46,212 nt of DNA from Pleurotus djamor. Taxonomy: Eukaryota > Basidiomycota > Agaricomycetes > Agaricales > Pleurotaceae. Below the pieces are notes generated by a model. It saw only the letters and a program-made list of their open reading frames with translations, was not told where the DNA came from and ran no database searches. Below, piece by piece: positions 10,956 to 22,962 of the stretch. Location of the stretch: contig JAPEVF010000354.1 in assembly GCA_029747585.1 (NCBI GenBank), positions 1 to 46,212 on the forward strand, read 5' to 3'. Both the position numbers and the translations under genes were made by a program. How positions within the stretch are numbered: the first letter of the stretch is position 1; each line of letters begins with the position of its first letter.

Positions 10956-12700
10956 TTACGCGACTTTCGCGAATACCAAAGCGGCCAAGCTTCCCTTCTT
11001 GACCATCTCCAACTTCCACCCGGTGGATCGCCCGAGCTCCCTGAACTCCTCCAAAGTTCTTTCTTTGCTGTTGAAGAGCGTCCACATCTGCATGTCGGCC
11101 ATAGTGACAAATCCGCCTGCTGCTTCGCCCAGGTTTGCCAGCAATGGGTATGGAACGACGGGCTCCTCGTCTCCTCCGATGATGCCTTCAGGACAGGCGT
11201 GGCTCGCGAGCATCTCGAATAAGATGAGCTTCGACGTTGCCTTCGCTTTCTCATGAATGAGTGACAATATCTTCCGGCACTCGGCCTCGGGCCAGTCGTG
11301 AAGGATACTCCGCATGATGTATACATCAGCGGCGATTGTCATTGTATCGAAGAAGCTGTGCACTTGTGTTCTAGCGTCAGGTGGGAGCTCTTTAGAGAGT
11401 GTGGATAAGACGGACCTTCTAGCCTCACTATTCCCTTGCTGATGGCTTCAGGCCATTCTTTAGCCCAGTGCTGAGGACGTGGCCCAATGTGAGTTATCTA
11501 TCTCGCCTAGCTTATCAGAAACTTACGCGTTCGGCTTCGGTGATTCCCCCCCTCTAGATCTTGGATCACATAGCGGTGCTGCGGTGCGACTCTCGCGATT
11601 GCCTGAGTGACGATCCCAATATTTCCTCCCACATCTGCAATGACACTTCCAGCAGGAAGGGCATCCCAGTCCATGACTACATCCCAAGTCAGTATATCTC
11701 TACATTTGCTCTGTTTGTGTTCAAGTCAACCGACCTGAAGCGATCCGTCTCTCGTCCCACATCAGTTGAGACATCTTCATTGCCGCACCGAATCGATGTG
11801 CCCTCCATTTGTTCTCAGGGAGCTCATACCACTCGAAAAGATTTAGGTTGTTCCCCAGTGCCATGTTGAACGGCGAGGAAAAGCCTTTCGGGTCTCGCAG
11901 GAAATCGGCGAAGCATCTGCTACCCATGAAAGCCTCTTGGGATCTACACCAGTGACGCCGCTCATCAATCAAGCACCCATCGATGGCGGTAATTAAAACA
12001 CGTACGTGTGCCCAACCACAGCCGCAATGGTACCATTGTCGTACTTGGACATGAGACTACCGAGAGTTGGATGAGTCGTTCGAAACTCATTGCTGCTAGG
12101 CACTTACTCGCTGTCTATCTCCGCCACGGGCTTCGCTTTCAGAAGTGCTGTTGAAATCCGATTGTTCGCGAAGACATCCGGTTTCACTTCACGGAAAATG
12201 TGACGAGTAGCCAGGTAGCGAAGGCATCTAGCTAGGGTTTGGTTCAGTATGCCAATAAATCCCACTCAAAACGGGCCTTACCAACGTCACCACCCTTCAC
12301 GCCGATTCGACGACCGATCTCATCTACGTGGAGGCCCTAGCATGGTGGTTTCAGGTTAGAATGCCAAGTTAATGTCCGACCTTAGTCGACTTACCTCTCC
12401 TCCGGCTTCCTTCAACACGTCTGCAACGTTATACTCTTCGGCGAAGGCGATGGCGGTCGTGTTGTACATCCCCGCAGCTGCCTGTGGCATGAGAGTCTCG
12501 AGCGGGAATCTGACCGATGCGAGAAGCTGGGTTGCCGCTGCGATAACCATCCGAGTGGCGATCTGGGTCTCTTCGTCTACCTTTAATGCGCGATCGTCTT
12601 CCAACGACGGGAACTGCAGCCCGTCTTTTGCATAAATGTCGTTCAACACCTTGGCGTTGGATGCGATGATGCCGACGAGTGAGTCCAAGTAGCTTGCCAT
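10956..12700 (-). CDS. SAM-dependent O-methyltransferase (COMT-like, family 2), with a one-base frameshift
   Basis: Exons 12700-12395, 12336-12282, 12231-12108, 12056-12006, 11943-11735, 11676-11527, 11470-11416 and 11362-10956. The N-terminal half is the dimerisation/winged-helix region (GLHVDEIGRRIGVKGGDVAR). The SAM-binding motif I is DVGGNIGIVTQAIA at about residues 262-275, and the post-motif block is SILHDWPEAECRKIL, as in fungal sterigmatocystin-8-O-methyltransferase-like enzymes. The substrate is unknown, probably a small phenolic or secondary metabolite. In exon 6 a run of seven C on the + strand (11546-11552) must be six to join EGGITEAER to HWAKEWPEA; corrected, the protein is 451 residues. 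The last intron uses an AAG acceptor. This is either a homopolymer error or an inactive allele. Divergent from the P450. Confidence 0.82.
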
Positions 12701-14230
12701 GGCGAATCCGAATCTAGCTCTGATCGTCTCCCTTCTCTAGTACTTGGATTTATACCGGAGTCGCTAAGCCTTTGAGCTTGCTGACTGCTGCTCTATCACG
12801 ATTTTTCCCTGCATAATTCGTAATAAAGGTCTCAAGCGAGCAGCTTTACGAACTTCCCTTCGTGTCATGATCAGTCAGGCTTCTGCTGAAGGCGTTGTTT
12901 CGCTTCTCCTGTAAGGGTTTCTCCAACTGTGACACAGCCATTACACGCTCAAAATAGTGTAATGTTGATCTCTAGACTCCAGCGCGCATCACAATTCTTC
13001 ACAAAAAATTCCCATCACCTTCATGCTCACTAAGCTCAGTGCTCTGTGTGGTTGCAACCTTCGTTTAGTAAACGGTGATGACTCCGATGAGGTAATTGGT
13101 ACTTCTCATTGACAGCTATGTCCTCCGTTCACACCTCTTGATTGTTAGAGTCGCGAACCATAATTCAATTTTAATTTGCAAGGCTATTGGATCTCCACTT
13201 CAAGTCCGTTTAGCCTGCCTAAAAAATACCTTGGCTGTTGCGTCAACGACTTCATTCTGTCAATATTACTCGCTTCTCCGTCCGTCATCGATCGTCCTTC
13301 TGTTTCTCCACAAACACTTCAACTCCAACCAGGAAGCAAATTGCCACTGAGCACCCCATATCCGGCCATTTCAATGTTACCCGATGCTCTATCGCCAAAG
13401 CAAGCTTCTACCTGCAAAGCCACACATGGGCCTGGACATCTGCGGCATGCTGCAACTTTACATAGAGCCCGTGTCGACCTTCTCTTCCCAGTCCTCTCTA
13501 TGTCGAACATTCTTTGCCGGATTGGTTCCTCGGGCACTTGTCGAGGTCCCCGATGCTGGATAACCCAAGTGTGCCATTAGGAGGGACCTCGATTACATTA
13601 AAATACATGATGCTAGAGATATGGACTATGCCACTTCAGTGCTTCTATCTCAGAACGCAGCCAGGACTTCACTCCTCTCGGTGATATCGATTTTTCAGAT
13701 CCAATCTAATCGCTTGGTCCTTTCAATGTTCTACAAACCTCGGTCATAGACTCCCGAATGCAAAACGCCGACCCAGGCTTCATCGAAGAACGCCAACAAG
13801 TTCCGTGGACTCGCGCCCCACGATCTTCTCTACTATTCTAAGTCCCGATGTCACTGTATCGCCAAGTATTGTTTTACCCAGGCTCTTCTTCGGTGAGTCA
13901 GTAGAAGCAAAAGGTTGAGCATATGAGGTGGGTTTTCATTAACAAGTTTTGTCCTTCTCAGATCACTGTCCAATCGTATATAAAGCCGTTTGCTCCATGC
14001 TCGACTCACCCTGAAGCACACGATGTCAGACACCCCGACCAGTCAAACAGCAATCGTACTGTCTCTGATAACTAGCCTGGCAAGTTCACATCCCTATATA
14101 GCTCGTTTCTTTCTCCTGAAGTGTTCTCGTACAGCCATGCTACCTGATCTTCAAACGATATGAGCCTAGCTCGGGACGGGCAATACTATCGCTGGGTTTC
14201 GGACCACCAATCCTGCTTGCGATCCTATCA
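12701..14230. promoter_or_regulatory. Long divergent intergenic region, no gene recognised
   Basis: About 1.5 kb between the O-methyltransferase and P450 starts. Small open frames at 13096-13350 and 13176-13580 (+) show no recognisable domain or splice-supported extension. The region holds both promoters; it may also hold a decayed insertion, but I see no terminal repeats. Confidence 0.4.
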
Positions 14231-16192
14231 ATGGTCCTTCTCTCGCAGAAGGGATCAATACACCTGACCATGCTTCTCGCATTGGCTCACCCGTCTTTAA
14301 TCGCCCTCTTCACCATATTCTTTAGGCTGTCGCCCCTTCACTCCTTATCTGCGTATCCTGGACCTATTCAATGCAAAGTATCCAAGCTACACTCGGCCTG
14401 GGTGGCGTCGACAGGTCGGCAGCATGTGTATTATCGTTCTCTCCATGAGAAGTATGGCGACATCGTGCGAGTTGGTACGAAACCCAGCTGAAGAGGCTCC
14501 ACGAAGGTCTGACCTTGAGATCACAGGACCAAATTCCTTATCCATTCGCCATGTTGGTGTAATTTCACCCATGCTTGGATATGGAGGTCTGCCAAAGGGA
14601 CCATGTAAGTCTTTAGTCGCCGCTCTCATAATTTCCCATAGTTGACAGGCGCCACAGTTTGGGATCACCGTACAACAGGAGGGGAAGACTCTCAGCCCCC
14701 ACTTATCGCCGTCAGGGACCCTCTGGAACACTCACAGCGTCGCCGACATTGGAGTAGAGCGCTCAGCCGTACGGCCCTCTCGGGCTACGAATTCTTCATC
14801 GCTCGCAGCATAGAAAGTCTGACCGTAGCTTTGCGAGCACGCCTCGATGCGCCGTTGGACTTAACTGAATGGATGAAATTTTTCGCGTGCGTTATCTCCC
14901 GTCAAAAATCATTAGCGCTACTAATCGAAGCTTCGGCTCGTAGGCTGGAGAATATGGGAAACATGGTGTTCGTGGAAGTCACGCATTCCGATATTTCTCT
15001 TCCTCACCACGGCGTTTAGCTTCGGGCAACCATATGGGATACTCGACCATGGGGTAGATAACCGAGGGATCCATTCAATTCTAGAGGAAGGCATAAGGTA
15101 CGGATTGAGTGCATCAGCCGTAACGATCCCTTTCCTGATGGGACACTAGATTCACCGCTATCGCAGGGCAGGTTCCATGGGTCATTCCATTCTTACGGCT
15201 GGTTTATGGTCGTGCCTACGCTAGAATGAAACAATACGCCAGATCAAGCGCCATGGAGAGACTCGGCTTGGACGAGCCAGATCGACCCAAAGATCTCTTC
15301 TATTATCTCGTAAGTCTATCCACTCACTTCTGTCACCGAATCTGAACAGTTCCTAGAACGATGAGGGTGGCTCAGAGCGTGTCAAGAGGCCGGTGTCCCT
15401 GGTGGCCTCCGATGCCTCGATGGCCATGGTCGCAGGCTCGGACACTACTTCGGCCACGCTAACTGGACTCTGGTACTATCTCCTCACCAACGACATTGCC
15501 TATAAGCGACTTCAGAAAGAAATAGATGCTGTTGTTGCCGAGGACATACCCAACACATCCAGCAGGGTTCTGGAAGCATCCAATATGCCATACCTCAACG
15601 CATGCATGTCAGTCCATTATAGAACGAAGCAATGCAACAACTGAACTCCGTATAGAAACGAGACTCTCCGTCTGCTTCCCGCATTACTAAGTGGCTCACA
15701 GCGAAGCTGTATGCCTGGGACAGGAGGAAAAGTGATTGGGCCTTAGTTCGTTCCTTCAACCTTCCACATATGGTAACGATGCTCACAAGGTGTGCGTTTT
15801 GTAGCTATATTCCAGAAGGGACGCAAGTGTTCGTGCCTACCTATTCCCTTCACAGAGACGCGCGTTACTTCTCCCCACTTCCTGACACATTCTGGCCGGA
15901 CCGATGGTTGCCTGAGGCGGCCAGGATGTATCCTCCGAATGCCTCGAGGTCTGATTTCGTACTCCAATCATCTGCCTTCATTCCCTTCTCCGTTGGCCCG
16001 ACCGCTTGCATCGGAAGACCACTTGCACTGATGGTCTTGAGGTCAGCTGTATATGCCATGATGAGTAGATTCGACATTATACCCTGTGGGAAGCCCGACG
16101 ATTGGGAGGCTTCGGTGCAAGACTACTTCACGCCTAGATGTGGGCCTCTGTGGGCGACCTTGAAACCACGAGATGCAAGAAGACGTTCTTAA
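14231..16192 (+). CDS. Cytochrome P450 monooxygenase
   Basis: Nine exons: 14231-14474, 14527-14604, 14658-14886, 14944-14967, 15020-15097, 15150-15309, 15357-15607, 15656-15745 and 15805-16192. Together they code 513 residues in frame, so the gene looks intact. The N-terminus is a hydrophobic membrane anchor, followed by YPGP and a VRVGPN block. The I-helix motif AGSDTT lies at about 297-302, the ExxR motif is NETLR at about 356-360, PDRW lies near 416-419, and the haem loop FSVGPTACIG at about 446-455 puts the axial ligand at Cys453. Exon 4 is only 24 nt. The protein is a microsomal haem-thiolate oxygenase that needs a P450 reductase. The CYP family and substrate are not assigned. It converges on GH115, with under 100 bases between the stops. 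Confidence 0.88.
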
Positions 16193-16286
16193 GGATGGTG
16201 AAGAAGTGATCGAATTTCAATCGTGTACTATACTACGTAGATCAAATATAGACATGCAACATTACGGAATCACGAAGTGGGTATCA

Positions 16287-19200
16287 TCAGACACGAATAC
16301 TTTCGGGCGGGCCCAAATAACTCTGTCGAAGACCACCTGCATCTAAAGCACTGTGAGCGACATGATCTCACGCGTCACGAGGCGTGGTACTTACTGATAA
16401 TGATTTTTTGCACCACTACCGCAGGTTCCACCATCCAAACCTATGTAGCGTCGGTGTCAGGCTTGCAAGAACATTGGATAACGATGGACAGACCTTCAAT
16501 GTGTGGCTCCCGGGTTGGATTCCAGTAAATGGCGTATCGACTGGGACGATGGCATTGGAAACAAATCCGTTCCACTGAGAGGGCAATGCACCAGGAGCGG
16601 CAGGAGGTATGAAAGCCTTAATCTGGGCTGGTTGGTCATCTATCTGAATCGCAAGAGCTATCGGACGATCAGGGCCGTTTGCATTGAGAGATGGCGAGAC
16701 TAGGGTCGTGACAGAGATATTTCCAGAGTTGTTGATTGTATTGAAATTGACGAAGTCATATTCCCTGTATAGAGGTTAATTAATTTATTCACTGCGAAAT
16801 GAGTGAAGGAGTAGACGGACAAGACAGGACCGCTACCCGCAGTGAAGTTCGCGCCGTTATTTTCGCCCAAGCGTGGCATGGGGGTAACCGCGGATAAGGT
16901 GCGACCATATCCAGGAAGTTCCGTCCAAGTAATACCAGCGACGGTGGTATTCCTGGTGGCATGGGCGGCTTCAATAGATATGACACCAGCACCTTCAACA
17001 AAACCTGATGCTCAACTGTTAGTATGGATACCCAAACGAATGACCCTCTTATCCTACCTTTGAACCCGCTTGGCACCTCATTTTTCGATACCTGGAAAAG
17101 GGATGTTACCGAGGACGAGGGTTGACCCTTTGCCGTCGCGGTAAAAGTGATTGAGGCGGTACTATTGCCTGCACTGACCGAACTCCAGTCTTTGACGCTG
17201 AAGAAAACTCTTTGCTCAGGTGCCTTAGGGGATATAGAACCACTAGAAGGCGATATCTGGACCCAGGATGCGTTGCTGACGACCTTGAATGTAAACGAGG
17301 CGGGCCCTCCAGCACCTACATCGATAAAACGATTACCAAATGGATCGTTCGAGTCCAGAGTTATGGTTGGAGGAGGGCAGTTGAACCCGGCAGAGCATTG
17401 GTTTGGATTGTCACCAGGCCTTCAGAAGGAAATAATGAATCATAAGGCGCAACTAAATAGGATATGAACTCACCATGCGCCTAATGTACCCTCAGGGACA
17501 ATTCGCATTACTCCCGCTAGGGCCTGCTTTTTCGGCTGCACCCTGGTAATAGGAGGCATTCTAGAAACGACGATCAGTGAAAAGGATCTTTCATGAACAC
17601 TTCGAAGAGCGCACGTATTCGTCATTGGTTGTTGCCAGTAGTAGTAGCCAAGATCTTATCGATGTCACTTCAGAGAGGCGAGCAGGAGGCGAGGAAGGAA
17701 ACCTACGTGTCTGATCCATTATGCTAGGGGTAGGCGGGGAGGTTAACTTTGTGAAATGAAGGAGCACGAATTCACGCACTGGTCCCATTTACCTAAATTT
17801 AGGAGCAGATAGTTCAATGCAAATGTATCAACGAAGATGCATCAATCCTCACCGTCCAAAAGGGTGTGATACTGTGTTTCCAGATCGAAGTCCTGCATGA
17901 AAAGCTCCTCTACCTGATCGGCGAGGTCATTGGTACTAAGCCTTGCTTGCGAAGCCCGTAGGTTGTTCTGTCCAGCGGCGATAATCATCCTTCCAACAAT
18001 GTCACTAGCCAACACCGGGTGGTGCACAGTCTGGAAGAATGAAGGCTTCATGACGTTAGGAAGACTGTTGTATATGGACGTCGATGCTTCTCGAAGTTGG
18101 TTCCATCCGTCAACAACTCGTTCAGCCCTTCGCAAAGCAAGTTCAATACCGAGCATCACTCCGACAAAGGAGGACTCACTCTCGATAATCAATGAGACTG
18201 TAGGTCGTCGGCGCGAGTAATTCGTGCTTTCGGCGTGCGTTAAATTTGGTCAAATTAGCGACAATGTCGGTTACGGTAGCGGCCTTCGGCCCAGACAAGT
18301 CGAACTCTCTCTGTGCCCAACTTGTCACGAAATTATCGAGGTTGTTTGGGTTGAAACGCGTGGCATTCCAGCCGAGCGTAATGAAGAACTCGATTTCACG
18401 CTCGTACGGCTTGAGGTCACCAACATTGACAATCCAAACTTTGGTAGCCTCACGATCAACAGCTATCGACATTTGTTCGTAGACCTGGGGCGCGTGTAAG
18501 CCAAGGGAAGTTGTTGAACTCTCAGACCGACCTTAGGGATGTGGTTTGTCTGGCAATAGATATGTCAGTCAGTCCTCGGCATGCAGGTGACTCATTTGGG
18601 CATACCGTGATCCATTTGTAGTCTCGCGGGTCGCCGACCTGTAAAGTTTCAGTGAGACTGAGGACGACGTATCATTAAGACGCACATAGTCGAACTGTGG
18701 TAATGCTTTAGCCAAAGACTAGCTAGTCATTGAAGCGAACGTACGTGATAGTATATTCCCGCACCGCCAGTTCTGTTGCGCTCGTTGTCTACAGGGAAAC
18801 GACGGATGTTTCCCCAACTATGATTTTTCAGGGCGTATCGCGAATGAGGAGTAGGGAAGACTCACTTGTCATCTGACCAAAGCAGAATGACATCATCTGG
18901 AACTCTCATTCCGTCTTCGTAGTACCCTTCCACTTCTTTGTCTGACGATCGACGTTTAGATGGAATCATGCGGTAAACGTGTATTGGCTTACAGAGAGTC
19001 CAAACTTGAGGGATAGAAGTGATGTCTGTTCCGTTGAAGACGTCCATCAATATTGTCCGCTGATCGGCAACAATCTGCTGTAGAAGGGCAATGTTCGTTT
19101 CTTCAGAGAGTGGCTCTGTTCCATCGAAGTCACGAATTGTTCTCAAAGACCAAGGAAGAACACGAACCATCTCCGGCCCCACGCATACCAATGGTAATAA

Positions 19201-20522
19201 GGGACTCGAAAGGCTTCGCACGTTCAGCACCCTCAACGAAGTACTGTCGTATTACGTCTGAATTCGAGTTGTAGTCCCAAGGCCCTTTGCCGAAAATGTT
19301 AAACTCATTAGGGCTTGAACGCATCATTGGCTCTTGATGACTAAGTGTGGTAGTTGAGTGGACTGCTGCCTCCATATAGATAATGCATAAGCCTACCTAG
19401 TACCCATCACGACGCCGAAGAAGTCAGCGAGGGGCTGATTCAAGGGGTCGTCCACGCAGAAAGCGCTACAGACGATACATGTCATGTTCTGTGAGGGGAA
19501 ATACCGAGCAAAATGGAGTATACCTTCCCCACATAGCTGAGGACAAAAATAAGCTAAAGGATATTGCACGGAGAGTATAGTCGAATACCTGGCCATAGAT
19601 AATTCGCTTTCAGACGCAACAACAGCTCAAACCTTGGAGCCTATTGTTAGTAAATGACTCTAGACGCAGATAACCGAGCACCGCACAAATTCGCGTAGAA
19701 CAAGTTATTGAATGGAGAATTGAAGAATTGCGATCCAGTGCCATTGGTAAACTTCTCAGCAGCCCAATTTTGCAAAGCGGGCTGCTCGTCATTCAAAAAG
19801 ATACCTCTGTATTTCACGGTAGGGGTCCCATGAGAGCAGCCGCTGGGAGACACGAAGACTTCAGCATGCTTCGTTGTCGGAACGTCTGCCCACCTGCATT
19901 TGAATTCGGTCAGTTGACTTGGGCCCTAAATATAGAGGTGCCAAGGCGGAACACACCAATACCACGGGGAGACGCCTTCCATGAACAGGCTAGGTTAAAG
20001 ATATGTCTCTATAGATAGCTTCACCACATACCAAATTGCTCGGAGTGATCGTATAGCCCNAAAAATTGTGCCCCGTTTATCAGCACCAATGATGACATAT
20101 GCCCTATCCACACCTCGGACGGGGTTCTCCACCACTCTCGACATGAATGCCTCCCATTGACCTTCAATTGAGGATACATCCAAGTTCGTAGAATTGACGA
20201 TTTGTGAGATTAGCGATGATTTCCCCAGAGTACCGACAATGATGGGGGTCCCTCCACGTATTGAGCTGGAAGCTGTGGCATTTGACAGAGCGGGTTTAAC
20301 ACCAGTCACCCGCTGGATATCGAGAACGAAGTCGGATGTTGCTCGATGTACTCCAGGCCAATCGTCCGCAGAGGTGATGACAGGAGAGGCTCTCCCACTA
20401 CGGACGATAGGGAACGCAGCGGAAGATGACTGGAATGAGACACATGAGTCTTGACCGATGGCGTTTGCGGGCTGCACAACGGCTAGCAAAGCCAGCGCGG
20501 AGCTGACTAAAGTCGAAAACAT
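16287..20522 (-). CDS. Secreted GH115 xylan alpha-1,2-glucuronidase
   Basis: A long multi-exon gene with many short introns. The start at 20522 gives a signal peptide (MFSTLVSSALALLAVVQPANA); in-frame ATGs lie slightly upstream at 20546 and 20552. GH115 features seen along the minus strand: a GVDRAYVIIGADKRGTIFGL block near 20050-20110, VKYRGIFLNDEQPAL near 19780-19830, a PDDVILLWSDDNWGNIRR block near 18800-18900, YYHFDYVGDPRDYKW near 18620-18760, and a C-terminal beta-sandwich region near 16750-17450 (ELPGYGRTL). The gene closes with QKIIIDAGG, GPPES and a TGA at 16287. The enzyme removes (methyl)glucuronic acid from glucuronoxylan. The N at 20060 must be deleted to read GTIFGLYDHSEQF. Internal exon ends were not all fixed, so length is not stated. 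Confidence 0.85.
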
Positions 20523-21099
20523 GATAGTCGTGTGTGTGGTTGACATTGTCATGATGCAGCACTCCTTATATAGGCAGATAATCCGTTTAACCAGGAGTAT
20601 GCATTAGAAGCCATGGGGAACCAACACCTGCTGTCGGAGTCGTAGAGTATGCACATTTATTGGACGAAAAGATGTAAGCGGATATCGGTGGGCCGGAGAC
20701 ATGTCACGAGGATATTCTGAGTGAGATGATGCCCAGACTGTGGGGAACGGAGGAATGTCGGAAGTGAGGGCGATTCGGCGGTATCAGAGCGGTAGGTCCT
20801 TCGGAATGCCATGTACGTTACTGTGAACCTCGTGTCACTGAACTTCATGGTGTCAACCTCCTCATTATGATAAACATAGATGCGGAGCTTAGGTTACGCC
20901 CCGTCAGTAGACATCGCTTGTCGGATTTCTCGAAAACCATAAATCCGGAATATTCACCGTTTACCCAACGTTTACCGTGACCCATTCGACGAAAGAGACG
21001 CGCACGAGCGCTTGCTTTCACAGGGGATAGGGATTAGGAGTCAAAGTAACTGGAAAGATTTTTCATCGACAAAGGTGTTTCTACGCGTTCGATTGAGGT

Positions 21100-22723
21100 T
21101 TAAACGAGATTACGGGCTTTGCTGCGCGACTTTCCATCTGATTTGAAGAATGGGCTTTCGCCGATAGCAACGACACGATTTCCCTGGCGCGGTGCACTGT
21201 AATCGTTTCTAAAGACAGCCATGTCAGAAAGGATCATGAGGAGCAGCTCAATGCTTACGTAGCTGTATGGAACGTAGACCTATTGTCCCAAATCGCAACA
21301 TCATTCTTGCTCCAGCGATAGCGTACCTGTTACCTGATATCAGTCTTTGCAAGGTATCATGGGCACAACAATTTACTTGGAGGTCATGGTTCTCCGATAT
21401 ATGTCGGAACAGGTAGTTTAGGACGTCATCGGACTCATCTGGTGTGAGCTCCACAATGCGCTTCGTGAAGCTACGACCCAAGGAAGGTATGAGTTCATTC
21501 CAAAAAGAACTTACGAGAGCTCTCTTACGATTTGTTCACGAAAAGTCCTTGGAATCCCGTAACGGGGTTCGTTCTAATTACAGGGCTGGTGTAAAGCATG
21601 AGAGAGCCTGGAAGGAACGACGTCACGACAGAAGCTGCGAACTCACTGAACAGCGGTAAGGTCGCTTCCTGAATTCTCGGGAGAACCTCGTGGATCCTGA
21701 ATTGGGATACCAAATTTACGAGCGTACTAGATGCAGGGCAAGGGTGTCCATGAGTACTTAATTTGTGGTGATTAAAAAAGGGAGATAAAACCACTCACAT
21801 CGGTAAAGAAGTCGGCATTATGGACGGCGGTCAAGCCCTCCAAGAACTTTTTGAACGCGGGGGAGAGCTTATCGTATGCTTGGTATGCACTGTAGGTGGC
21901 CCAAGAGTTTAAGCGATGTATGGCAACAACGCGAAACGAACGGACCTAGCCCACTAATGGGGAGACAGGAATGTTCAGCATTGAGTAATGATATTCTCGA
22001 AGGATGATATTGGAAAACGAACGAGAGNTATCACCACCGACTTCAGACCGACATATCAGCATTCAGCAGTTTGAAAAGTTGTGGAGCATATGTACCAGCA
22101 GGGAGGGTATGCATCTTCAGGATCTGTACACATATCAAGCTCAGGGACGTATGATATACGGAAGATACATACAGAGTAGCTCGCTGGCACTCGTTCGAAA
22201 CTTATGTCAGAGTGCCAACCATCGCTTGCTCTCTTGGACCGATCTACGCCTGCGATGGCGATTCCTCTAAAAAACGTCCAGAAGTCAGTACCAAGATCGA
22301 GAGCAACTGGGAAAATCGACCCTACTGCATTGAGGAGATGACTGAGACGTCAGCCCCCAGTTCGTTGGTGTCTTCCGAGATTGGATGTCGATGCAGAGTT
22401 GATGTTTCAGGACGGCCCGACAGATCGCCAAGACGAGTGGCCAGCTCTTTCTGCTGTTCGATCGTGATATCTTGGTTCTTGAAGAACACAACGCCACGAG
22501 AAGATACAAGATAGGCCAGTTCCTTGAGGAGTTGATCGCCATCCGGAGTCACCAGCAAGTGCGACAGTTGGACATCGTCGTCAGAGAACTCGGTGCCAAT
22601 ATGGGTCGTTAGGTCAATCGGTTTGAACTTGCTCAACAGAGTCATTGCAGCGGGAGTGTCGGTAGCCATCAAAAACCAGGGATCATGAACTGAGGGAGAG
22701 CGAAGGGATTTTATCGGTACCAT
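21100..22723 (-). CDS. TauD/TfdA-type Fe(II)/2-oxoglutarate dioxygenase (Jlp1-like)
   Basis: Eleven exons: 22723-22326, 22266-22173, 22123-22096, 22040-22023, 21953-21946, 21889-21799, 21726-21647, 21585-21529, 21470-21377, 21326-21259 and 21208-21100. They give 347 residues if the N at 22028 is omitted. The start may instead be the ATG at 22669 (329 residues). Family blocks: SRGVVFFKNQDITIEQQKEL, the metal-binding HxD in GWHSDI (His about 151, Asp 153), AVGGDTLW, GSPENSGSDLTAVHPVIRTNP, the distal metal His in STFHTAT (about 309) and the 2-oxoglutarate Arg in RQGNRVV. Relatives release sulfite from taurine or other sulfonates, or oxidise related small molecules; the substrate here is inferred only. 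Exon 5 is an 8-nt micro-exon. Confidence 0.85.
21946..21953 (-). other. 8-nt micro-exon of the dioxygenase gene
   Basis: The minus-strand bases TGGGCTAG are flanked by AG upstream and GTCCG downstream. Their inclusion joins GGDTL to AYQAYDKLSP as GGDTLWASAYQAYDKLSP, matching the TauD family. Skipping them shifts the frame. Confidence 0.7.
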
Positions 22724-22962
22724 GAGGTCATCCGGCGCTGATATGGCGCCAGATACCAGGGTAATCGCAGAGTTAATGGAGACTGGGATGGGGTGGGAGA
22801 AATCGGTAGAAGCAGAAGTCTAAACAGTACACTGTTCAAGGTCCCTGTTAGAAAGTACATATGTAAGATGTCCAATTGAACGCTGAATCTATGTCGTAAG
22901 TATATCAAAGCAGATGTTCTAAGCTCCACGCAGTGAAGCAGCGATTTAGATTCCTTCACAAC

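Noticed and set aside
13096..13580. Overlapping plus-strand frames in the OMT-P450 interval
   Set aside because: Short, unrecognised and mutually overlapping; the sequence looks like promoter or decayed DNA.
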